A stretch of DNA of 64,000 nucleotides from Sporolactobacillus pectinivorans (GTDB lineage Bacteria > Bacillota > Bacilli > Bacillales > Sporolactobacillaceae), in assembly GCF_002802965.1 (NCBI RefSeq), contig NZ_NXGA01000001.1, positions 1,598,922 to 1,662,921 on the forward strand. The letters are read 5' to 3'. The translations under genes were made by a program, and so were the position numbers. Position 1 is the stretch's first letter. Every line of letters starts with the position of its first letter. Of the stretch, positions 26,701-34,041 are shown in pieces. The notes beneath the pieces were generated by a model. It had not been told where the DNA came from and did no database searches. It saw only the letters and a program-made list of their open reading frames with translations.

Positions 26701-27162
26701 GTGGAATTCGTTGCGGAGGAACAGCTGCAGCAAGTATGTATTGCCGCTTCAAAGCGCCTCGGCGACTTGACACACGGTCGCTATACTTTGGAAACAGACG
26801 ATGCGGGTGGTTTTATTATTCGCGATAACGGCAACGGAGGAATCAGGCGCCCTGTTTCTTCACTTTCCGGCGGTGAGACCTTCCTGACATCTCTGGCCCT
26901 TGCCCTGTCGCTCTCTGAGCAGATTCAGCTTCGAGGCAATGTACCCCTGCAGTTTTTCTTTCTTGATGAAGGGTTTGGGACATTGGATCCCGATTTGCTT
27001 GATACGGTTGTAACAGCACTTGAAAAACTGCACATGCGCAAACTTTCCATCGGAATAATCAGCCATGTTCCTGAGATGAGGGAGCGCTTGCCGCGCAGGC
27101 TGATCGTTGAACCCGCCAATCCTTCTGAAAGAGGAAGTCGTGTCCGGATGGAAGTTTTGTGA
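23749..27162 (+). CDS. sbcC: Nuclease SbcCD subunit C
   Basis: Rad50-like SMC-type ATPase of the SbcCD end-processing complex. The 1137-residue protein has Walker A FGPTGSGKSTILDAITLALY near residue 35. Two long coiled coils surround a zinc hook, DGDPCPVCGAVHHP, near residue 540. The C-terminal ABC signature is SSLSGGETFLTSLALALSL, followed by Walker B FFFLDEGFGTLD. GCAGGGAGGGA precedes the ATG inside the end of sbcD. It is the last gene of the operon. No clear terminator was seen directly after it. Confidence 0.96.
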   Translation: MKPIELTVQGLNSFRETQHIDFEQLCADGIFGIFGPTGSGKSTILDAITLALYGTVERAANNTQGILNQLEDQLSVGFTFELVGQTIDRYRAERSYKRTKDGGLRMSSCRLLKLSGDKEVLADKEKDVTRKIRDILGLTHDDFTRAVVLPQGKFSEFLTLKGNERRKMLQRLFHLEKYGDELMAKLKLHFESACHKLEVISEKETLLGDASQEAVERLSEHSRLLNAEYSKTSAELESSGHERDQIRQIWTLQEEKNAKLKEQSELQKKQQEFEMKKNLLKMNDEAEKIIPYLENLIAAENEVHEADSEFSHADLVFSGSKNAEEKEKKAYTAAKQKREVEEPLLSARRQNYVQGMGIKRQLDAGQKEKRAATVKLSELEKKLQSGDVRINSSQKKKEELDRSMENLEKRLSEIDVPSSRRAMIQRARDAGKAIDALDDRLKEKRAEWTSVQKKMLESQQALEQVHKQQKAANEKAGRWFLQCQRIYNHAADTKQMIRLLLEFVKKKQEEYELERDRAYRLNLSLNLASELKDGDPCPVCGAVHHPHPPAVDKQSDQKSLEKKVKYYRQTEESLIRFQQENHACAIQLEEHSKKFSTVFSNIPEMSNLSDASKEFLEAGDFTEWESRGIQEVLRAIDLAVREEKQDIIASGETLENELEQAGKVGQNRISIESNLRIYSETQLRIEREAINQKNELEDLRAKWSEEFPKQEDIQNTYQIIQNDDREAESIRKTMTEFRTSRANLERRLAHDQDEHAAIEGRRNEIKGKLENIVLSLADRTRELSELHLSVDEQIGERIAELDSMLKDLKENQENHDQKWQLALTEFNETDKRRSSTSVRLERARFTLNNAEKKWDERKNNSNFLSRQAVFDAHMTDEERRDTDTEIQSYEKDKVQIASDLRTLLEKLSGKSVTADQMAKVENRYLELKESVRQLSEKRGAASKVLEDIKKRHALFNKLESERKAARTEADQFEKLLRVFRGNAFVEFVAEEQLQQVCIAASKRLGDLTHGRYTLETDDAGGFIIRDNGNGGIRRPVSSLSGGETFLTSLALALSLSEQIQLRGNVPLQFFFLDEGFGTLDPDLLDTVVTALEKLHMRKLSIGIISHVPEMRERLPRRLIVEPANPSERGSRVRMEVL

Positions 27163-27574
27163 AAAGTTCTATTATGTGCATTTTTATTCATTAATAATCA
27201 ATGGATTAACTGATAGTTCCTTTCTTTTTTCGCGGATTCACACGATGGTCGGAAGTCTGCCTACCTGAAGATGAGAAGAAAACTAAGTCAGCAGAATTAG
27301 AATAAACGGATACAACAAAAAATTGGTTTGTGGGATTGCCCGTTAAACGAGCAATAGAACGCTTAATGGGCTGAAATGCGGCAGATTTCGAAGCGAAATC
27401 AGAAAATCGAACCGAATTGAGAAAAAATCGAACCAAAACCAAAAAGAAGCGAATCAAGCGGAAAACGAAACGAAATAAGAAAACCAAACTTAATCAAGAA
27501 AGAACCGAACCAAAACCGCCGCACTCAAGCTGGAACATGAGCAGCCGTGTCTTTTTAATTTCATTCAAAATAAA
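27163..27574. other. Gene-free spacer with A-rich degenerate repeat tract
   Basis: No convincing gene is present. From about 27385 to 27525 the plus strand is made of degenerate units such as ATCGAACC, CGAAACGAAA and GAACCGAACC, with strong A bias and few T. Open frames here give low-complexity Lys/Arg or Phe/Arg peptides without an RBS. Confidence 0.6.
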
Positions 27575-27612
27575 ACGGTCCATCCGATTCACGAACGATC
27601 GGATGGACCGTA
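27575..27612 (-). terminator. Terminator after the secreted Cys/His-rich protein gene
   Basis: A 14-bp perfect stem, ACGGTCCATCCGAT/ATCGGATGGACCGT, is followed on the minus strand by TTTTATTTTGAATG. Confidence 0.75.
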
Positions 27613-27687
27613 CATTTAAACCTTTGTTTGTCAGTCAGCTGCAATTTTTGTCCGTTCTTAAAGCTGCCCAATCGATTTTATTTGTCT

Positions 27688-28239
27688 TTAACTATTTTCG
27701 GAGATCTTCTGCTTCAGGCGCTGATTGGACTCTTTGATCTGCTGATCCATTTTTTTCAGAGCTGCCTCGACTGCTGGTTTATTTTTGCTTTCTACTGCGG
27801 CTTTTAATTGCTGGAAAGTGTGGACCTTGCCATGCATGCCATGGTGCATCCCCTGAAGTTGTTTGCGCGCCTCGGGAACCGTTAGTTTTCCCTCTTTAAC
27901 CTGTGTCAGAATTTCATCAACTTTCTTTTTGCCTGGGTGATGAAAAGATTTACAGTCTTCTTTGCAATGTTTTTTTTGTTTCTGAAAGGCGGGTGACTGT
28001 TGCCATGTTTTGCACAGCTGTTCGTGTGCCGCCAGGTCTTTTCTCAGCTCAACTTTCAATGCAGGTGAGGCATATTCATCGATGGTACGGGTAAGCCACT
28101 GATTGTTTGCGTCCTGGCAATGAACCTTGCTTGAGGTTTCCACTGGCGAACCGATTGCACCAGCCGTTGCCTGCCCGGGGGTAGCCAGCAGTAGTGAGAC
28201 TGTCAGAAAGGGCAACAATAGAAAAGTAAACAGTTTCAT
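27688..28239 (-). CDS. Secreted Cys/His/Lys-rich protein of unknown function
   Basis: The 183-residue protein has a clear Sec signal peptide (MKLFTFLLLPFLTVSLLLA, cleavage probably after ATAGA near residue 28). The mature part has four cysteines (HCQ, LCK, HCKEDCK), a HHGMHGKVH cluster, and a helical C-terminus rich in Lys, Gln and Glu. A segment EILTQVKEGKLTVPEARKQL resembles short helical repeats found in many stress proteins. I do not recognise the family. Metal binding is possible from the His/Cys content. GGAGG precedes the ATG at 28239. Confidence 0.7.
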   Translation of the reverse strand: MKLFTFLLLPFLTVSLLLATPGQATAGAIGSPVETSSKVHCQDANNQWLTRTIDEYASPALKVELRKDLAAHEQLCKTWQQSPAFQKQKKHCKEDCKSFHHPGKKKVDEILTQVKEGKLTVPEARKQLQGMHHGMHGKVHTFQQLKAAVESKNKPAVEAALKKMDQQIKESNQRLKQKISENS

Positions 28240-28382
28240 AAAATATCCTCCATATTTTAATAATCAAGCAATAGGATGGCTGAATTTTTATATTTTATAC
28301 AATCGTGCTTGAAAAAATTGAAACAATGGGGCAAAATATAATAACCCTGTATACAGAAAAAGTTTTGCAAAGGAAGAATGCA

Positions 28383-29234
28383 ATGTCCGTCTATCAGGAA
28401 ATTAAAGTGCTAACTATTGTTGTGATCGGTGCTGTGCTCAATGCGGCAGCGCTCAACTTGTTTTTGATTCCCGCTAAAGTTCTGTCCAGCGGCGTGACCG
28501 GTATTGCACAGCTTATTTCTGCATTGCTTGAGCCCTCGTCGTTTCACATCAGCACCGGCATTCTGCTTCTTCTGATGAATATACCGGTTGCCTGGGCAGG
28601 ATGGATCAAAGTCGGGCACCGATTCACGCTTTATAGCCTGATCAGTGTCGTGCTGACCACATTTTTCATGATGCTGATCCCCGTGCGTCCGCTGACGAGC
28701 GATATTCTTCTCAATGCAGTGTTTGGCGGTGTTCTTCAGGCGACCGGCGTCGGGCTGACACTGAAATTTGGCGCATCGACCGGCGGCATGGATATAGTTG
28801 CTATGATTTTATCGCGTGCAAAGGACCGGCCGATCGGCGGATACATGTTTGCGCTTAATGCCGTCATCATCTTGTCGGCCGGCTTTTTCTTTGGCTGGCG
28901 GCGCGCCCTTTATACACTTCTTCAGCTTTATGTCAGCATCCGGGTCATTGACGCGATTCACACAAGATACGTCAAGCTGACCGCTTGGATCGTGACGAAC
29001 AAAGCAAAAGAGGTGCAGCAAGCCATCTACGCCCAACTCAGCCGCGGAATCACCAAGCTTCCCGCAAAGGGCGGATTTACCAATAAAGATAAAGAAGTAC
29101 TGATGATTGTGATCACCCGCTATGAACTTTATGAGCTGAAACATGTCATTACCGAAACGGATCCTGAGGCATTCACAAATGTGGTGGAAACCACTGCGGT
29201 ATTCGGTCTGTTCAGGAAAGAGTCACGATCCTGA
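28383..29234 (+). CDS. YitT-family membrane protein (DUF161/DUF2179)
   Basis: The 283-residue protein has about five to six N-terminal membrane helices and a soluble C-terminal DUF2179 domain. Typical blocks are NLFLIPAKVLSSGVTGIAQL, GASTGGMDIVAMILSR, and the C-terminal GGFTNKDKEVLMIVITRYEL and VVETTAVFGLFRK. The function of the family is not established. The ATG at 28383 follows AAAGGAAG; earlier in-frame codons from 28305 lack an RBS. Confidence 0.87.
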   Translation: MSVYQEIKVLTIVVIGAVLNAAALNLFLIPAKVLSSGVTGIAQLISALLEPSSFHISTGILLLLMNIPVAWAGWIKVGHRFTLYSLISVVLTTFFMMLIPVRPLTSDILLNAVFGGVLQATGVGLTLKFGASTGGMDIVAMILSRAKDRPIGGYMFALNAVIILSAGFFFGWRRALYTLLQLYVSIRVIDAIHTRYVKLTAWIVTNKAKEVQQAIYAQLSRGITKLPAKGGFTNKDKEVLMIVITRYELYELKHVITETDPEAFTNVVETTAVFGLFRKESRS

Positions 29235-29311
29235 AAGACGGATATCCTATTGCCTGGCGATCCACAATTTGATAAGATAAAATTAACGTGTTATTAAAGG
29301 AGGTGGGTTTG

Positions 29312-29443
29312 TTGTCATCTGTCACAGAGTGTCGCGCGAAGCTGGAGTCTTTTCTCTATCTCGTTCGTGCGATTTTAGCTGTTTTATTCGTAAAGGGGTT
29401 AGTCTGCCCTTTTTTCGAAAAACAGCATAACTTTGTGAAGTGA
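29312..29443 (+). CDS. Possible 43-aa hydrophobic peptide
   Basis: A very strong RBS, AAAGGAGGTGGG (29297-29308), is followed by TTG at 29312. The frame encodes 43 residues with a central hydrophobic segment (LESFLYLVRAILAVLFVKGL) and two cysteines. It has no recognised relatives. It lies between the YitT gene and a terminator at 29530. It could be a small membrane protein or a leader peptide for the ABC-F gene. The strong RBS is the main evidence; coding status is uncertain. Confidence 0.4.
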   Translation: MSSVTECRAKLESFLYLVRAILAVLFVKGLVCPFFEKQHNFVK

Positions 29444-29529
29444 CACAGCCCACTGGTTAAGCGCGCAAACCGGCTTTCTGCAATATTTACGAACGGAAGC
29501 AGTCTGCCTTATTAAATACAAACAGTCGA

Positions 29530-29563
29530 TCATCCATGGGTTGGTGTACCCGTGGATTTTTTT
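29530..29563 (+). terminator. Terminator upstream of the ABC-F gene
   Basis: ATCCATGGG and CCCGTGGAT form the stem, followed by seven T. Because a gene starts only 37 bases later, it may act as an attenuator. Confidence 0.7.
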
Positions 29564-29599
29564 ATATATAAAATACTTGTTGCGGGAAGTGATGATCCA

Positions 29600-31217
29600 A
29601 TGTTAATCTGTCAAGCCGACCATGTCGGAAAAAACATAGCAGGACATGAAATTCTGCACGATGTCAGTTTTTCAATTAACGATGGGGAAAAAGTGGCAAT
29701 CGTCGGTGCCAATGGAAGTGGAAAAACGACACTGTTCAATGTGATAGCCCGGATTGAATCGCCCGACCGTGGAACGGTTGCTATAAAAAAAGGGGCGACG
29801 GTAGGTTACCTGAGACAGTCCTCTGACGGTGGAACCCAGACAGTTCGCCAGGTTCTGGAGAGCGCGTTTGCCGAAGCCAAAGAAACAGAACAAAAAATGC
29901 ACGGACTCGAAGCTGCGTTTTCCTCTGCGTCACCTGAGAAACTGGAAAAAATGTTAGCGGATTACGCCAGGTTTCAGGAAAAATTTCAGCGGGAAGGTGG
30001 GTATGATATCGATTACCGTATTGAACAGATTGCGGATGGGCTTGGCATTCATCCGCTTTTGGACCAAGTCTTTACATCATTAAGCGGCGGCGAAAGAACG
30101 AAAGTCGGCCTGGGGTTTCAGCTGTTGATTGCGCCGGACCTACTGCTATTGGATGAACCAACTAACCATCTTGATATCCTCGCGCTGCAATGGCTGGAAC
30201 AGTTTATCAAGCAGTACAAGGGCACAGTTCTGATCGTTTCCCACGATCGCTTTTTTCTTGATCGCGCAATCGGCACGGTTCTTGATCTTGAAGATGGGGA
30301 GATCACGGTGTATCACGGAAACTATTCCGCATATGTCAAAGAAAAGCAGGAACGCCTGCTTCTCGCTTTTGCTGCCTACGAAGATCAGCAGAAGAAGATT
30401 AAAAAAATGAAGGAAACGATCAAACGACTGAAAGAGTGGGCAAATCAGGCGGTTTCGCCTAATGCGGGGCTGCATCGGCGTGCAAAAAGCATGGAAAAGG
30501 CGCTTGATCGGATTGAACGGCTAAAGAGGCCGAAACTGGAAGCCGACAGAATAGCACTGAGTTTTGGCAGCAGCCAGCGAACTGGAAACCGCGTTCTGAG
30601 CTGCAAGGATCTGTCCGTTAGCTTTGACGGGCAAAAAGTTTTCAGTCATGTCAATTTGAACCTCTGTTACAGGGACCGCCTGGCCATTATCGGCCCGAAT
30701 GGGTCCGGCAAAACGACATTACCTTAAATGCCTTTTAGGAGAGATCGAGCCGCAGAGTGGAGAAGTGCAGCATGGTACCCATTTGAATATTGGTATTCTT
30801 GCACAGCACGTTTTCGAAAACCCGGATGAACAAGACCGAAGAGTCATCGATGTCTTCAGGGAGCATGCCCGCCTGACCGAGGGAGAAGCACGCCATGAAC
30901 TGGCAAAATTTTTATTTTACGGTTCAGATGTCTTTAAAAAAATCGGAACGCTGAGCGGAGGCGAGCGCGTACGGATCAGGCTGGCAGACTTAATGGTAAA
31001 AAAGATTAATTTCCTCATTATGGATGAACCGACCAATCATCTCGACATTGAGTCGCGTGAGGTGCTTGAGGAAGCAATCCAAAATTTTACAGGAACTGTC
31101 TTGGCTGTCAGTCATGACCGTTATTTTTTGAAACAGTGTTTCAACCAGATTTTCTGGCTGCAAAACGGTAAATTATCACGGTATAACGAAAGTTTAAATG
31201 AAATGAATTCAATATAA
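29600..31217 (+). pseudogene. ABC-F family ATPase, frameshifted
   Basis: ABC-F proteins act on ribosomes as translation factors or give resistance to ribosome-targeting antibiotics. The first part (29600-30727) has a full ABC domain: Walker A GANGSGKTTLFNVIAR, signature LSGGERTKVGLG, Walker B LLLLDEPTNHLD. It also has the basic linker typical of ABC-F and the start of a second domain. The frame stops at GPNGSGKTTLP. The rest (to 31217, with LSGGERVRIRLADLMV and FLIMDEPTNHLDIESRE) continues in the next frame. One extra C near 30721 explains it: without it the text reads TLLKCLLGEIEP. The corrected protein would be about 538 residues. This is either a real inactivating mutation or a sequencing error. 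Confidence 0.85.
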
Positions 31218-31232
31218 AATGGAATACTGTCG

Positions 31233-31275
31233 AAACAGGCGGATTTCTCTGCATGGCAGAGAAATCCGCCTGTTT
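31233..31275. terminator. Perfect 20-bp hairpin between convergent genes
   Basis: AAACAGGCGGATTTCTCTGC and its exact complement flank a three-base loop. There is no strong T-run, but its position between two convergent stops suggests termination. Confidence 0.55.
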
Positions 31276-31305
31276 GGCAAAGAGGCCGCAACGACTCTTG
31301 AGCTG

Positions 31306-31902
31306 CTAGTTCTGCTTTTTGGCCCACGCCTCTTTTAATTTTTCGTTTTCATAGTAGCGCATGACGTGCGCAACATAGTCCGGATCGCCGTAGCTTTTCC
31401 AGCCTAGTTCCTTCGCTTTTAACTTGGAATATTGCTGAGCGAGCTGCGGCGTAAATTTCCCTCCATGCTGCGACACATAATCGGAAAACCCGGCGCCAAA
31501 ATTATAGCTCTGCAGGGCGAGGGCGATGTTTCCTTCAGATTTTTTCAGCGTTTTACTGAAGTATCGGGCTCCGGCTTCGATGCTCTGCTGCGGACTGTGA
31601 ATCGAATTTCTCGGAAGGCCCTGGCTCTCTGAAGACTGCATAATATCAGTCAATCTACCCCTTGTTTCCTGCATGGCGATGGCCATAAGGAGGTCGGTGT
31701 CGTTTCTTATCCCGTTCACCTCAGCATATTTTTTGAAAATCGGACGGTATTGCTCAATTTCCTGGCTGATGACCCGATGATCATTGAGAAAGGGCACGTG
31801 ATCCGCCTGAGGGCTGTACATACTGGAAATAATAAAGAGGACCAAATAAGAAAAACCAACGAAGGCAAGCAGAGACCCGATGAGAACGACCAATTTTTTC
31901 AT
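31306..31902 (-). CDS. Membrane-anchored lysozyme-like protein
   Basis: The 198-residue protein has one N-terminal membrane helix (VVLIGSLLAFVGFSYLVLFI) and an extracytoplasmic domain resembling the lysozyme-like half of CwlT. The probable catalytic Glu lies in LLMAIAMQETRGR. SPQQSIEAGARYFSKTL and ALQSYNFGAGFSDYV are further family features. It may cut glycan strands during growth or sporulation, or as part of a conjugation-type function, but no conjugation genes are near. AGAGGTTAG precedes the ATG at 31902. Confidence 0.8.
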   Translation of the reverse strand: MKKLVVLIGSLLAFVGFSYLVLFIISSMYSPQADHVPFLNDHRVISQEIEQYRPIFKKYAEVNGIRNDTDLLMAIAMQETRGRLTDIMQSSESQGLPRNSIHSPQQSIEAGARYFSKTLKKSEGNIALALQSYNFGAGFSDYVSQHGGKFTPQLAQQYSKLKAKELGWKSYGDPDYVAHVMRYYENEKLKEAWAKKQN

Positions 31903-32119
31903 GATTCTAACCTCTGCCCATAATAATCTTGCTAACTATAAAATTCAACGGCTCTCGCATATTTTGGTCCGTCTCTCTGAAAAAACAGGAAGCCCAAAAA
32001 AATATTTTTGAACCGAGTGGCTAGCTGGAAAACACAGGCTGTGATTTTCACGCGCCCAAGGGCTCTGCATAAGATGGGGAGTAGTGCAACCGTAATGAGG
32101 AAAAGAAGGGATGAAATTC

Positions 32120-33970
32120 ATGTGCGGAATCACAGGATGGATTGATTGGCGCAAGAATCTGCGGGACGAAGAGAAGACGATTGAAAAAATGGCACGGACA
32201 ATGGAACATCGCGGTCCGGACGATTTAAATACCTGGGTTTCGGATCGGGCGGCGTTTGGTCATGCCCGTCTCGTTGTTGTGGATCCCGAAGGCGGCCGCC
32301 AGCCGATGAAGAAAACAGTACGGGAACATGATTATGTTCTCGTCTATAATGGGGAACTTTATAATACTGAAGAAATACGCGCGGATCTGTTGAAAGCCGG
32401 CTACACTTTCAGTGGGCATTCGGATACGGAAGTGCTGCTGACTGCCTATATTGAGTGGAAAGAAGAATGCCTCACGCATTTCAACGGCATTTTCGCGTTT
32501 GCGGTCTGGGATCAGCGGGAAGAGAAGCTTTTTGCCGCACGTGACCGGTTGGGCGTTAAACCGTTTTTTTACAGCGAAGAGGGGGGACGGCTGCTGTTCG
32601 GATCGGAACTCAAAGCGATCCTTGCTCATCCTGATGTGAAAGCCTCCATCGATCGGGAAGGACTTTCCGAAGTCTTCGGACTGGGTCCCTCAAAAACCCC
32701 GGGACATGGAATCTATCGTGGCATTAAAGATCTCAGGCCTGCCCACGCTTTCGTTTATACAAAAGACGGCTTGAAAACCTGGCGCTACTGGAATGTGAAA
32801 AGCGCGGTTCATACAGACAGTCTGCCGGATACAGTCGCCCATATCCGTTATCTTCTGAAAGATGCGGTGGAACGCCAGCTCTACGCGGATGTTCCGGTAA
32901 CCACATTCCTCTCCGGAGGGCTTGATTCAAGCGGTATCTCAGCGATTGCTTCAGAATATTTTAAAAAAGAGGGCCGGCCGCCACTTCACACTTATTCCAT
33001 TGATTACAAGGGCAACGATCAATATTTCCATACAAGCAAATTTCAACCGAACAGCGATGCCCCCTTTATCAGAGAAGTTTCTGAATATCTGGGAACTGTA
33101 CATCACAATCTCGTGATTGATAACGGCCAGTTGGTAGACTATCTGAAAAAAGCGATTGCCGTGCGTGACATGCCTGGTTATGCCGACGTTGATTCGTCAC
33201 TGCTTTGGTTCTGCGAAGGAATCCGAGAAGAATATACGGTTGCGCTGTCCGGAGAATGTGCGGATGAGATTTTCGGCGGCTACCCATGGTTTCACAGCCC
33301 GGAAACATCGGCAAAAGAGGGTTTTCCGTGGATGCGGTCCACCGAGGCGCGACAGGAGCTGCTCAACGATAAATGGGGAAGCCGCCTGAACCTGAAAGAG
33401 TATGCGCTTGCCCGTTTCAATGAGACAGTTGCCGAAACGCCCCGCCTGGAAAGCGAATCGGCGATCGACGCGAAAAGGCGGGAACTGTTCTATCTGAATA
33501 TGAACTGGTTCATGACTGCGCTGCTGGATCGTAAAGACCGGATGAGCATGGGCGCGAGCCTGGAAGTGCGCGTGCCGTTTGCCGATCACCGGATTGTGCA
33601 GTATTTATGGAATGTGCCATGGGAGATGAAAATGCTGGGCGGCCGCGAAAAAGGCATTCTCAGGGCAGCCCTGGAAGGCTATCTACCGTATGATGTACTT
33701 TACCGAAAGAAAAGCCCATATCCGAAAACCTATCATCCGAAATACACGGCAGCCGTTTCATCCTGGTTGCAGCAAGTAATTGATAAATCCGATTCTCCAC
33801 TGCTCGAATTCACAGACAAAGCAAAAATTCAATCGATCATCGATACGCAGGGGGCATCATTCAAAGTGCCATGGTTCGGCCAGCTGATGAGCGGTCCGCA
33901 GCTGATCGCCCACCTGGCTATGATCAATGAGTGGCTCGAAAGCTACAATGTGGATATCGTGGAAAATTAA
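32120..33970 (+). CDS. asnO: Asparagine synthetase, glutamine-hydrolysing (AsnO-like)
   Basis: Makes asparagine from aspartate, glutamine and ATP. The 616-residue protein has an N-terminal Ntn glutaminase domain with Cys2 after start processing (MCGITGW), HRGPDDLNTW and YNGELYNTEEIR. The synthetase domain has the ATP-pyrophosphatase loop FLSGGLDSSGISAIA, ALSGECADEIFGGYPWF, and LDRKDRMSMGASLEVRVPF. The start must be the ATG at 32120, because only it places Cys at position 2; AGAAGGG lies about 10 bases upstream. Similarity in form and length is to B. subtilis AsnO, made during sporulation. It is monocistronic. Confidence 0.9.
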   Translation: MCGITGWIDWRKNLRDEEKTIEKMARTMEHRGPDDLNTWVSDRAAFGHARLVVVDPEGGRQPMKKTVREHDYVLVYNGELYNTEEIRADLLKAGYTFSGHSDTEVLLTAYIEWKEECLTHFNGIFAFAVWDQREEKLFAARDRLGVKPFFYSEEGGRLLFGSELKAILAHPDVKASIDREGLSEVFGLGPSKTPGHGIYRGIKDLRPAHAFVYTKDGLKTWRYWNVKSAVHTDSLPDTVAHIRYLLKDAVERQLYADVPVTTFLSGGLDSSGISAIASEYFKKEGRPPLHTYSIDYKGNDQYFHTSKFQPNSDAPFIREVSEYLGTVHHNLVIDNGQLVDYLKKAIAVRDMPGYADVDSSLLWFCEGIREEYTVALSGECADEIFGGYPWFHSPETSAKEGFPWMRSTEARQELLNDKWGSRLNLKEYALARFNETVAETPRLESESAIDAKRRELFYLNMNWFMTALLDRKDRMSMGASLEVRVPFADHRIVQYLWNVPWEMKMLGGREKGILRAALEGYLPYDVLYRKKSPYPKTYHPKYTAAVSSWLQQVIDKSDSPLLEFTDKAKIQSIIDTQGASFKVPWFGQLMSGPQLIAHLAMINEWLESYNVDIVEN

Positions 33971-33975
33971 AAAAA

Positions 33976-34011
33976 CAGCAGAAACCGGTTAATTACAACC
34001 GGTTTCTGCTG
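33976..34011. terminator. Terminator between asnO and the S53 protease gene
   Basis: CAGCAGAAACCGGTT pairs exactly with AACCGGTTTCTGCTG around a six-base loop. A-rich sequence flanks the left side and CCTTATT the right. Confidence 0.75.
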
Positions 34012-34041
34012 CCTTATTACATATGATTAAAAATAATTCAT

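Noticed and set aside
27206..27487. Minus-strand 93-codon frame rich in Phe and Arg
   Set aside because: It is a translation of the A-rich repeat tract and has no RBS or recognisable domain.
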